From Rhizobium sp. CF122 (lineage in GTDB: Bacteria; Pseudomonadota; Alphaproteobacteria; Rhizobiales; Rhizobiaceae), in the NCBI RefSeq assembly GCF_000282035.1, contig NZ_AKKA01000072.1:140241-204240 (forward strand): 64,000 nucleotides of DNA, given 5' to 3'. The position numbers were made by a program, and so were the translations under genes. Numbering within the stretch: the first letter of the stretch is position 1; each line of letters begins with the position of its first letter. Shown piece by piece: positions 52,123-60,643 of the stretch. The notes under the pieces are model-generated. The model worked only from the letters and a program-made list of their open reading frames with translations, was not told the origin of the DNA and searched no databases.

Positions 52123-53124
52123 ATGCTTCCGGCCGTTAATTTGAAGCCGCCGTTCAACATCACACGCTTCAGCCACGTTGTGTTGGAGGTCAATGATGTT
52201 GAGCGTAGCCGCGATTTCTACGTGAATGTCGGCGGCTTGGTCGAAACCGAATTCGTTGATGGCGTTTCTTACCTCCGTGGGTTGTCAGAGGCCTGCCATC
52301 ACAGTCTTGTCCTTGCACCTGCAGGAGGCAGACCAACATGCAAACGGATCGGTTATCGGGTGTTTCTGGAGGAAGACCTCGATAAAGCTAAGGTCTTCTT
52401 TGACGAGAAAGGTCTCCCGGCGGAGTGGAGCGACGTCGCGAACCAAGGGAGGACCCTCCTTGTAAGCGATCCTGCAGGTGCTCGCATCGAGCTCTGCGCC
52501 TCGATGACGGTCCATCCCCGCAAGTTCCTGGAGGTCCATGAGCATCGTGGCGCCAGAGCACAAGGTCTGGATCACTGCCAAGTCATTGTTCCCGATCCGC
52601 TAGCATTGAGCGCCTTCTACGGGGAACTGGGCTTCCGGACTTCGGAATACATCGCTGCTGGCGATAACCTCCTTGCGAACTTCATGTACCGCAAGGGCGG
52701 TTGCCTAGATCTTGCCCTGGTGCCAGGCGTCGGACCGCGGATGCACCACTTCGCCTATATCGTTTCCGAGAGCAGCGACATCTTCGCGGCATGCGACTTT
52801 GCGAGCCGTTACGGATATGCGGAAAGCGTGGAGCGCGGACCGGGACGACATGGCCCATCGGGAGTCCTGTTTGTCTACCTGCGCGATCCGGATGGGCATC
52901 GAGTCGAGTTCTTCAACAACCACTATACGACGATCGACGTCGAACTGGAGCCGATCCGTTGGGACGCGGCTTCACTAAGCACGAACGTACATTGGGGTCT
53001 GCCTGCGGTTTCTAAATGGTACTTCGAAGCCAGCGATTTTACGGGAGTACCGCTGGAGCAGCCCGAAAAGTTGCCAAACCCGATGACACTGGAGCGTTAT
53101 GCGGAAGGGCTCAACAAAGGCTGA
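52123..53124 (+). CDS. VOC-family extradiol dioxygenase-like protein
   Basis: 333 residues from the ATG at 52123, behind GAGGATGAC. Two VOC halves are visible: ITRFSHVVLEVNDVERSRDF, then GLDHCQVIVPDPLALSAFYG. The second half keeps a metal triad at H151 (GLDHCQ), H209 (RMHHFAYIV) and E262 (GHRVEFFNN); spacing matches homoprotocatechuate 2,3-dioxygenase (H155, H214, E267), as does the tail RWDAASLSTNVHWGLPAVSK. The enzyme would open a catechol ring beside the two hydroxyls. The aromatic substrate is not settled. It begins the second transcript of the island, followed by a binding protein, alcohol dehydrogenase and FMN reductase. Confidence 0.85.
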   Translation: MLPAVNLKPPFNITRFSHVVLEVNDVERSRDFYVNVGGLVETEFVDGVSYLRGLSEACHHSLVLAPAGGRPTCKRIGYRVFLEEDLDKAKVFFDEKGLPAEWSDVANQGRTLLVSDPAGARIELCASMTVHPRKFLEVHEHRGARAQGLDHCQVIVPDPLALSAFYGELGFRTSEYIAAGDNLLANFMYRKGGCLDLALVPGVGPRMHHFAYIVSESSDIFAACDFASRYGYAESVERGPGRHGPSGVLFVYLRDPDGHRVEFFNNHYTTIDVELEPIRWDAASLSTNVHWGLPAVSKWYFEASDFTGVPLEQPEKLPNPMTLERYAEGLNKG

Positions 53125-53213
53125 CCGCTGCGGAGGATTGTGGCGGAGGATCGGCGTAATGCGAAGTCCGCGGATCGCGGTGAAATCTAACTGGATGCGC
53201 TTGGGAGGATGAG

Positions 53214-54428
53214 ATGAGTGCGAATTCCATTAAACTGACCAGAAGATCATTCTTGGGTTCTGCGGCAGCCGCGGCAGTTTTCGGCTCGATGCCGAGTGCG
53301 TTTGCCCAGGAGGGGCCTATCCGGGTAGGTGGCACGCTGCCATTGACGGGGCCACTTGCTGGCGTCGGCGCCATCCATAAGCTCGCGGCAAATGTCTTTG
53401 TCGAACAGATCAATGCCAAGGGCGGTATCCTTGGCCGCAAGGTTGAATTTGTTCTTCTCGACGACCAGTCGCTACCTGCGAATGCTCGCACTCTCTACGA
53501 ACGCCTGGTGACCGCTGACAAGGTCGACCTGCTGATGGGGCCTTACGGCACGTCCTCGATCATTGCAGCGATGGGTGTCGCTGCACGCTTCAAGAAACTT
53601 CTTGTCCAAAGCAGCTTGGGCGACCCGAGCCTCGCGCCATATCCGCTGCAGTTCCCGTCTCTGCCGATCGGACCCGAGCCCCATATCACTGATACGGAGG
53701 TCGTCCTGGACGCATACGCGAGCCTTCCGAACCCTCCAAAGACCATCGCGTTTGTCACGAGCAAGTTCCCGTCTGCCCTCACTATTGCCAAGGGCGGGCA
53801 GGAAGTTGCCGAGAAGCGTGGGATCAAGAATGTTCTCAGCCTCGAATACGAATTCGGCACGAAGGATTTCGGTGCAATCGCAAACCGTATCAAGGCAGCC
53901 GATCCGGATCTGCTTTGGTCAGGTGCGGTTGGAATGGAGGCCGTCCAGCTTCTCGATGCAATGAGCCGCATCGACTACCAACCCAAGAATCACTTTTATC
54001 TCTTCCCGGCTCCAGGCCCGACTGCCGCTCATCCCAAGGCCAATGGCTTGACCTCGCTGACCTGGTTTGAAGAGCAGGAACCCTTCCTTTCCTATCCGGG
54101 TGCCAAGGAGTTTGCGACCGCGTACAACAACAGTGCAAAGGCTGCCGGTTTCCCGTACCCGCGCACCGAGTATCAAGCTGCTGTCGAATTCGCTGCATGG
54201 CAGATGCTGGCTGCAGCGGCAGAAGGCGCAGGAAAGCTCGATGACCAAGCAATGGCTGCTTGGCTGCGATCGAATACGGTGGACACTGTCGTGGGCCCAA
54301 GAACTTTCGACGGCAAGTTCAATGCCGGGAAGCAGTCAACGAAACTCAAGCAGGTCCAAGGAAAAGATTGGGTCACCGTATGGCCTACCGAATTCCGTCC
54401 GGCCGGGACGCAGTTTCTCGCACCCTGA
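53214..54428 (+). CDS. Liv-type ABC substrate-binding protein
   Basis: 404 residues. A Tat-like signal with TRRSFLGSAAAAAVFGSMPS leads to a LivK-type fold: GTLPLTGPLAGVGAIHKLAA, FVEQINAKGGILGRKVEFVL, LMGPYGTSSIIAAMGVAARF, AIANRIKAADPDLLWSGAVG, YQAAVEFAAWQMLAAAAEGA. It would feed the LivH/LivMG/LivF transporter encoded in the preceding transcript. GGGAGGA stands before the ATG. The ligand may be an aromatic or hydroxy acid, judging from the enzymes around it. Confidence 0.92.
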   Translation: MSANSIKLTRRSFLGSAAAAAVFGSMPSAFAQEGPIRVGGTLPLTGPLAGVGAIHKLAANVFVEQINAKGGILGRKVEFVLLDDQSLPANARTLYERLVTADKVDLLMGPYGTSSIIAAMGVAARFKKLLVQSSLGDPSLAPYPLQFPSLPIGPEPHITDTEVVLDAYASLPNPPKTIAFVTSKFPSALTIAKGGQEVAEKRGIKNVLSLEYEFGTKDFGAIANRIKAADPDLLWSGAVGMEAVQLLDAMSRIDYQPKNHFYLFPAPGPTAAHPKANGLTSLTWFEEQEPFLSYPGAKEFATAYNNSAKAAGFPYPRTEYQAAVEFAAWQMLAAAAEGAGKLDDQAMAAWLRSNTVDTVVGPRTFDGKFNAGKQSTKLKQVQGKDWVTVWPTEFRPAGTQFLAP

Positions 54429-54527
54429 CGAATATTGCTTCGGTTCGTTGCCGAGCAAGCTTTACTGAAACAGCAAAGATGCATTCGGTCGGGCAAGGCC
54501 TGGCCGGTGCGCCCTATGGAGGAGTAA

Positions 54528-55655
54528 ATGGCTAAGACTATGATCGCAGCTCGGCTGCATGCTTTGCATCAGCCGATGTCGTTGGATGAGATCCCGGTTC
54601 CAACGCCCCGGCCCAACGACGTCCTGGTACAGGTCAGGGCCTGCGGTATCGTTCCCAATATGGCAAATGTCATCAATAACTGGCCGACCTGGTTTCCTCA
54701 CCAGCCGCTGCCGAAGTTTCCGGCCGTTTTTGGTTTGGATCCAGCCGGGGTGGTTGCAGAAGTCGGTGAGGCGGTCACGAATGTTAAGGTCGGCGACCGT
54801 GTTTACGTGAGCCCACTCAGGTCCTGTGGTTCCTGTAAGGCCTGCCGATCCGGGAATCGCAGCCAATGCCGTTATTATACCTTGAACGGATATTTCAGCA
54901 CGAGCCGCGATGGTCAGAGGATCTTTGACCTTTATCCGTATGGCGGCTTCAGTCAGTACATGACCGCCCCGGAATACTCACTTATCTGCCTGCCAGATAA
55001 CGTGACCTTCGAGCAGGCGGGTCGATTCGGCTATTTGGGTACATCGTATGGTGCGCTGAAGAATGCGCAGGCAGGCCCTGGTCAAGTTGGCCTCATTGAT
55101 GGGATCACCGGCACCCTTGGCATCGCAGCAACGAAGCTTGCGCTCGCAATGGGCGTTTCAAAGATCTTGGGGACTGCCCGCCACAAGGAACTGCTCGATC
55201 GTGTGAAGGCCATCGCTCCTGACCGTATCGAGACATTCGTCCTTGGAGAGGGCTCCACCGGCGAGTGGGCTAAGGCACATACGGGCGGCGAGGGCGCCGA
55301 CTTCGTTATAAGTGCACTTGGCGCGAGAGCCCCGGCATCGACAATGATCGATTCCATGCGGGGCGTCCGTCGCGGCGGCCGCGTGGTCGTTGTCGGAGGC
55401 GTCGCCGAAGATGTTCCGGTGGACGTGAAGTGGCTAATGGACGAGCAGGTTCAGCTCATCGGATCCAATTGGTTTACTGCTGCGCAGGGCCAGGAAATGG
55501 CCGACATGGCAGCGACAGGAGCGCTAGACCTCTCGTACCTTGAGCACAAGATCTACCCGCTTGAGCGAGTGAACGAAGCGATCTCCGGCATAGGCGAACG
55601 CGATGGCGGCTTCAGCAACTACGTCGTCGTTCCACCGATCCCATCCTCACATTGA
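54528..55655 (+). CDS. zinc-binding alcohol dehydrogenase (MDR family)
   Basis: 375 residues with GGAGGAG before the ATG. The GroES-like half contains FGLDPAGVVAEVGEAVTNVK and a structural zinc-like Cys set SPLRSCGSCKACRSGNRSQC. The Rossmann half has IDGITGTLGIAATKLALAMG and VRRGGRVVVVGGVAEDVPVD. The first catalytic-zinc Cys occurs in VRACGIVPNMANVINNW, and the usual catalytic His is missing from GHE, which reads GLD, so catalysis may be altered. It would oxidise an alcohol or aldehyde intermediate of the island pathway. Confidence 0.88.
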   Translation: MAKTMIAARLHALHQPMSLDEIPVPTPRPNDVLVQVRACGIVPNMANVINNWPTWFPHQPLPKFPAVFGLDPAGVVAEVGEAVTNVKVGDRVYVSPLRSCGSCKACRSGNRSQCRYYTLNGYFSTSRDGQRIFDLYPYGGFSQYMTAPEYSLICLPDNVTFEQAGRFGYLGTSYGALKNAQAGPGQVGLIDGITGTLGIAATKLALAMGVSKILGTARHKELLDRVKAIAPDRIETFVLGEGSTGEWAKAHTGGEGADFVISALGARAPASTMIDSMRGVRRGGRVVVVGGVAEDVPVDVKWLMDEQVQLIGSNWFTAAQGQEMADMAATGALDLSYLEHKIYPLERVNEAISGIGERDGGFSNYVVVPPIPSSH

Positions 55656-55707
55656 TAGCAAGTGCGAGCGTCGTGTGGTCGACGCTCGCACCATGAAAAG
55701 GGAAAAA

Positions 55708-56262
55708 ATGTCCAAGAAAGATGTTGTGGTCCTTGTCGGTAGCCTTCGACAGGCTTCGATCAACCTGAAACTGGCGCGTGCGATGCAGAAGGTTGCACCG
55801 GACGCCCTGAATCTGGATATCTTGCCTATCGGCGATCTGCCGCTCTACAACCAAGACCTCGAAACCGAAACACCTCCGCCCGCCTGGTCGTCTTTCCGAG
55901 AGCGCATCAAGGCCAGCGATGGTGTGATTTTTGTAACCCCTGAATACAACAGGTCAGTGCCTGCTGCTCTGAAGAACGCTATCGAGGTCGGCTCTCGGCC
56001 CTATGGGAAAAGCGTGTGGGAGCACAAGCCCGGCGCAGTAACCGGTGCGTCTCCCGGCCTCATTGGCGGTGCCGCCGCGGCGCTTCAACTCCGCGTAATT
56101 CTTACCAACATCAACGTTCCTACTTTGCCGCAGCCGGAAGTCTATCTCAGCACCGCGGACAAGCTCGTGGGTGACAACGGGACGTTCCTTAATGAAGGAA
56201 CGCAGAAATTCATTGAAAGCTTTCTTGCCGCGTTTGAGGTTTGGCTCGCTCGGTTCAAGTAA
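55708..56262 (+). CDS. NADPH-dependent FMN reductase
   Basis: 184 residues from the ATG at 55708, which has AGGGAA before it. It has the same markers as the gene at 38146: VGSLRQASINLKLA, TPEYNRSVPAALKNAIEVGS and GASPGLIGGAAAALQLRVIL. Here it is the last gene of the operon with the dioxygenase-like protein and alcohol dehydrogenase, so it may supply reduced flavin or reduce a quinone intermediate. A rho-independent terminator follows 34 bases later. Confidence 0.9.
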   Translation: MSKKDVVVLVGSLRQASINLKLARAMQKVAPDALNLDILPIGDLPLYNQDLETETPPPAWSSFRERIKASDGVIFVTPEYNRSVPAALKNAIEVGSRPYGKSVWEHKPGAVTGASPGLIGGAAAALQLRVILTNINVPTLPQPEVYLSTADKLVGDNGTFLNEGTQKFIESFLAAFEVWLARFK

Positions 56263-56295
56263 GGAAAGACTCCGATACCTCCCAAGCGTACAACT

Positions 56296-56327
56296 GCCAT
56301 CGCTCCGTAGGGCGATGGCTTCTTTTT
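56296..56327 (+). terminator. rho-independent terminator
   Basis: GCCATCGC (56296-56303) pairs with GCGATGGC (56312-56319), followed by TTCTTTTT. It ends the dioxygenase-to-FMN reductase operon. Confidence 0.9.
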
Positions 56328-56533
56328 GACGCCGGTACTCGAACCGGTTTTCTCGATCGGATAAAGCAGCTCTTTGGCGCGAAGAACTGGATTTTTCGCA
56401 CCGGCGCTGCGAAAATATGCCATCCAGCGGCCGATGACCGGGTCCCGAATTGCCTGCTGGACTTGGCAGAGCAACTGGGACCGATCACCGAACCGCCGAA
56501 TGGGGTCGGGCCAAGCGTGGATCTTGTCCTGTA

Positions 56534-57529
56534 CTAGGCAAACCAAACCTGCGCGATGTCAGCCAGCTTCGTGCGCGGCGACGTGATCAATGGAATAGCT
56601 GTCTTACGAACAAGCATTCGTTGGTTTTCTTCCGTCACGTACTCCACCGGCGATTTGCCGTCGACACGGGCTAAGAAGAGGGCGGGCAAGAGGCTTGCTG
56701 CGCGGGCTTCGAGAGCTTGCCGATCTTCCCAATCAACTTCGTTAAGATAGGCAGAAGTAAGGGCCGTGAACGAGGCTGCGAGCGCGTTGGCCGCTTTCTC
56801 AACAACGAGCTTCTTCAGTAAGAGATGATTCAGGCAGAAGGCGAGATCGAAGGCGGGATCGCCAAACCATGCGCATTCCGCATCCAGGAATACGGGCCCG
56901 CTTTTTCCTAGCAGAATGTTCTTAGGGCTCACGTCTCCATGAACGAGCGCCAGCTTCGTATTGGCAGTGCGATCCACCAGTTCGGAAAGGCGGTCGCCGA
57001 CGAATGGGTGTTTGTCAGCGGTTGCGACCAGGTAGGGCTCAAGTCGCAAAGCGTAGAAGTTGGTGCCGGATACGAATTTCTCCGGCAGCCCTGGTGTGCG
57101 GGCACTCACAGAGTGAATTTGTCCGATCCGTTGTCCCGTAATCTCTGCCGCCTTCGGATCGACGTGTCCTTGCAGGAGGTTAGCTTTCCAGAGTGGATAC
57201 TCGTCGCCCGGAAGGAATTCCATTGCGAACACGCCAGACGAAGTGTCATGGGCGAGAGGCTTCGGAACTGCAGAGGGAAAATGCTGAGCTACAAACGAAA
57301 TCCAGTTCCATTCGTACTCATTCCTAGACACCGGCGCTTGCCAATGGGCAGCCACTTTCAGCTTGGGGAGGGCACGCTTCACACAAAGAACCCGTCCTGG
57401 AAGCTCCACCCGGTAGATGTCCGAAGAAACACCACCCGTCAGGGGCTTATACACCGCTTCTTCCGAGGCACCTTTCAGCCCGCTTTTCAGCAGGAAGTCA
57501 TCGTATATCGTCGTCTCAGCTACAGACAT
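56534..57529 (-). CDS. APH-fold small-molecule kinase
   Basis: 331 residues from the ATG at 57529 (AGGA upstream); an in-frame GTG at 57550 overlaps the preceding stop and is an alternative. The aminoglycoside-phosphotransferase fold shows YKPLTGGVSSDIYRVELP and LCVKRALPKL with the ATP-binding Lys, the catalytic loop LALVHGDVSPKNILLGKSGP, and the metal-binding FLDAECAWFGDPAFDLAFCL. Members phosphorylate many hydroxyl compounds besides antibiotics, including sugars and hydroxyacids. It follows the hydroxyacid dehydrogenase in the same LacI-controlled transcript, which points to a catabolic kinase rather than antibiotic resistance. Confidence 0.88.
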   Translation of the reverse strand: MSVAETTIYDDFLLKSGLKGASEEAVYKPLTGGVSSDIYRVELPGRVLCVKRALPKLKVAAHWQAPVSRNEYEWNWISFVAQHFPSAVPKPLAHDTSSGVFAMEFLPGDEYPLWKANLLQGHVDPKAAEITGQRIGQIHSVSARTPGLPEKFVSGTNFYALRLEPYLVATADKHPFVGDRLSELVDRTANTKLALVHGDVSPKNILLGKSGPVFLDAECAWFGDPAFDLAFCLNHLLLKKLVVEKAANALAASFTALTSAYLNEVDWEDRQALEARAASLLPALFLARVDGKSPVEYVTEENQRMLVRKTAIPLITSPRTKLADIAQVWFA

Positions 57530-57549
57530 GAAGGAGGTCCTATGAGGCA

Positions 57550-58512
57550 CTAGCGGTGGGGGCTGTTGCGGGGCTGTTCAGGCTTTTCTCCAGAGAGCAC
57601 TCTGACAACCTCTTGCGCGGCGCGCCGGCGCAACTCAATGAGCGATGCGTCCGAGGAGAAGGCGACATGTGGAGTGATCATCGCGCCAGGATGGGCAATC
57701 AATTCTGCCGGAACGCTCGGCTCATCCTCCAGTACGTCGAGGCCGACACCACTCAAGATGCCGGAGGCCAGTCCTTCGATTAGAGCGTCGGTGTCGACAA
57801 CGCCGCCTCGGCTGACGTTGATCAACAAGCTGCCTCGACGCATTTTTGAGATCGCGTCGCGATTGATCAGGTGGTGCGTTGAAGGCGTCAGCGGTGTGTG
57901 GACCACGACGATGTCGCTTCTGGCAAGTAGGGTCTCGAAATCGACCAGTTGAATACTGTCAGGAGTATTGGATGTGTAGGGGTCGTGCGCCAACACCCGG
58001 CAGCCCAGGGCTTGCATCTTCGCTGCGGTAGCACGGCCGATCCGGCCGAAGCCGGCGATACCGCAGGTGAGTTCCGACAACCTGCGGAGGTTTGCCGAGG
58101 CGGGATCCCATTTTCCGGACCGCACTTCGCGATCAAAATGAACAAGACCACGAGCCCAGGCGATCGCAAAGCCAACTGCGTGATCTGAAACCTCTGCGAC
58201 GCAATAGTCGGGCACGTTCGTGACCCAAATGCCGCGCTCGGTGGCCGCATCAACAGCGATGTTGTCCAATCCCACGCCAAGACGCGCGACGATCTTCAGG
58301 GCAGGCGAGGCCGCGATCGCTGTCGCGCTGACTTGCGCCCAGCAAGTCATAATGGCATCGGGCTGGTGCTGTGCCGCCAGTGCATCGATCTCGGCGGCCA
58401 AAGATGGCTTGGCTGGGCCGCTGACCAAGGTGAAACCAGCCCGTTCAATTACCTCCCGCTCGACGATGTCATCCGGCCATGCATAGTCCGTCAGCAGCAC
58501 CGTATGTGTCAT
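57550..58512 (-). CDS. D-2-hydroxyacid dehydrogenase
   Basis: 320 residues. The NAD-binding motif is GIAGFGRIGRATAAKMQALG; the catalytic Arg lies in INVSRGGVVDTDALIEGL, the Glu in LDVLEDEPSVP and the His in MITPHVAFSSDAS, all retained. The family includes phosphoglycerate dehydrogenase and hydroxypyruvate/glyoxylate reductases; this branch resembles CtBP/SerA-like short forms without an ACT domain. It lies directly after operator E and is translated in tandem with the kinase gene, so the two probably act on consecutive intermediates. Confidence 0.92.
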   Translation of the reverse strand: MTHTVLLTDYAWPDDIVEREVIERAGFTLVSGPAKPSLAAEIDALAAQHQPDAIMTCWAQVSATAIAASPALKIVARLGVGLDNIAVDAATERGIWVTNVPDYCVAEVSDHAVGFAIAWARGLVHFDREVRSGKWDPASANLRRLSELTCGIAGFGRIGRATAAKMQALGCRVLAHDPYTSNTPDSIQLVDFETLLARSDIVVVHTPLTPSTHHLINRDAISKMRRGSLLINVSRGGVVDTDALIEGLASGILSGVGLDVLEDEPSVPAELIAHPGAMITPHVAFSSDASLIELRRRAAQEVVRVLSGEKPEQPRNSPHR

Positions 58513-58532
58513 GAAAGTTCCTCCTACGTTTG

Positions 58533-58546
58533 TGCGAACGTTAGCG
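58533..58546. promoter_or_regulatory. LacI-type operator E
   Basis: TGCGAACGTTAGCG, 20 bases before the hydroxyacid dehydrogenase gene (minus strand). It has the same sequence as operator C. Confidence 0.7.
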
Positions 58547-58586
58547 CAATGGATTGGTCAGGGTCAAGGAAAATAGGCGGGCGGCA

Positions 58587-60555
58587 CTACCCGCTATTTC
58601 GCAGCGCAGCAGCTATTCCGTTGATGGTTAAGTGCAGCGCTTCTTCCGCATCTTCCCGCGTTCCCGTGCGGTGGCGCCGAAGCAATTCAACCTGCATGCA
58701 ATTAAGAGGGTCTAAGCAGGGCAAGCGGTGGCGAATGGACTGTTTCAGCGCGGAGTTGCTTTCCAGCAGGGAAGTTTGGGCAGTGATTTGGAGGAGGGCA
58801 CTTACTGTATCTCGCCACTCCTGTTCGATGCGTGCGAAGATAGTACGGCCTGTGTCCCTGTCCGTAACCAGGTTCGCATATCTGGCCGCAATTCCCATGT
58901 TCGATTTGGCCAGCACCATTTCCATATTCGCAATGAGGGTTTGGAAAAAGGGCCAGGTGCGGTGCATGTCACGAAGGGTCTGGAGGCCGTCTGGACAACT
59001 AGAAAGCCATTGCTTCACGCCCGATCCGAAACCAAACCACCCCGGCAGCATGATCCGGCTTTGCGACCATCCAAATACCCAGGGAATCGCTCTCAAATCC
59101 TCAATGGCACCTGATGAGCTTCTCGATGCCGGTCTGCTGCCGATATTGAGTTTCGCAATTTCGCCGATGATCGTTGCTTCCCAGAAGAAGCGTTCGAACC
59201 CCTTGGTTTCGTAGACCAGGCTGCGGTAGCTCGAAAATGCCAGCTGAGATACTTCGTCAATGGTGCGGACGTATTGTGAACTTGGCTCAAGCTCGCTGGC
59301 GGGCCGGAGTGAAGCCTCCAGCGTCGCGGCCATCAGGAGCTCGACGTTGCGTCGGCCGAGCGCAGGGCTGGAGTATTTCGCGGCGATAACCTCGCCTTGC
59401 TCAGTGACCCTTATCGAACCCGCTACCGCTCCAGGTGGAAGGGCAGTAATGGCTTCAAAGCTTGGACCGCCACCGCGCCCGACGGAACCGCCACGTCCGT
59501 GGAAAAGGCTGAGCTGAATCCCCTTCTCCTCGAACAAGCGAATGAACGCGGTCTCGGCCTTATAAAGCTCCCAGCCGGAGGTGAGGTATCCGCCATCCTT
59601 GTTGCTGTCGGAGTAGCCGAGCATGATTTCCTGGCGGTTTCCCAACGATTTGATGGACGCCCTATATGCCTCGATGCCCAGGGTCACCTCCATGACATCG
59701 TGGGAGTTCCTAAGGTCGGAAATCGTTTCGAACAGCGGCACGATGTTGACGGAAGCACAATTCGGCTCACCGGGCTTCAGCAACCCTACCTCGCGAAGCA
59801 GCACCATCACCTCTAGGATATCAGAGGGGGTTGCTGCTTTCGAAATGATGTAATTGGGAACACTGCGGCGGCCATACCGGTGATGCGCATCGGCGGCCTC
59901 ACGGAAAACGTTCAGCTCCGAGGTCGTCTCCGAGGAGTACACCTTGAATGGCGTAGACAGCAGTCGCGGGGAACGCAGCTCGTTGCTGAGAAGCTCAATC
60001 TTTTCAGTTTCTTCCAGAGCTTCATAGTTGGCTCCGGGCTCGACTACCTCAAAGAGTTCGTGGACAACCCGGTGATGGACTTCAGAATTCTGCCTGAGGT
60101 CAATGCTGGCAAGGTGGAAGCCAAACACGTCGACTGCTCGGAGGAGTTTTCGCAGCCTGCCGGAGGCGATGTTTGCGGCGCCGTTGAGGGTGAGTGATTT
60201 GCTGATTGTCACCAGGTCTTTGGAAAATTCATTCGGATTTGTGTAACTGGGGGCTGCCGCAACAGGGGCGCGATCCACTACCGTGCTGCCGAACTTGACC
60301 GCTGTCGCGGCAAGGCGGGCGTATATGCCGGAGATCGCAAGGCGATAGGGCTCGTGCTGGCGCTGTGCGGATTTGTCAGGCGAGATTTTTGCCAGATGGC
60401 GCAGTTCGTCAGTGACGTTTACATAACGATCGTCAAGCGATAGTTCGGCTCCGAGAATGTTTAGGTCCGCTAAGTAGAATGAGAAGACACGTTCGCTTTG
60501 AAGGCGCAGGGCCTCTCGCAAGGTTTCGGCGTTTACATAGGGATTGCCATCGCGT
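58587..60555 (-). pseudogene. ppc: phosphoenolpyruvate carboxylase, N-terminally truncated
   Basis: The frame carries the C-terminal two thirds of PEP carboxylase to the natural end (LHLTINGIAAALRNSG): RDGNPYVNAETLREAL at its beginning, IMLGYSDSNKDGGYLTSGWE, LFHGRGGSVGRGGGPSFEAI, and LSNTG-type PALGRRNVELLMAATLEASL. Homology starts abruptly at about 60555, inside the GGDRDGNP motif, so roughly the first 290 residues, with the catalytic His of the TAHPTE motif, are missing. The nearest start, a TTG at 60521, would give 644 residues without that His. It is therefore a probable pseudogene, broken by the recombination that left the acyl-CoA dehydrogenase scrap next to it. Confidence 0.85.
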
Positions 60556-60601
60556 GATCGGTTTCAATTGCCAAGGGGGCGTCAAATGATGTCGCAAGGC
60601 G

Positions 60602-60643
60602 CTAGGCCAGAAAGGTCTTCTGGCCATTTATGACATAGTTATT
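60602..60643 (-). pseudogene. scrap of an acyl-CoA dehydrogenase gene
   Basis: Minus-strand codons RRNNYVINGQKTFLA followed by TAG carry the YVINGQKTF motif of acyl-CoA dehydrogenases. It overlaps the stop of the LysR gene and lies 50 bases from the PEP carboxylase break. It does not match the glutaryl-CoA dehydrogenase at 61671 ([10 protein letters not shown]), so it came from another gene. The fragment is short, and chance cannot be excluded. Confidence 0.5.

Noticed and set aside
56142..56546. 134-codon minus-strand frame across the end of the second FMN reductase and its terminator
   Set aside because: It runs through a coding region and a clear terminator, and no part beyond vague basic residues resembles a known protein.
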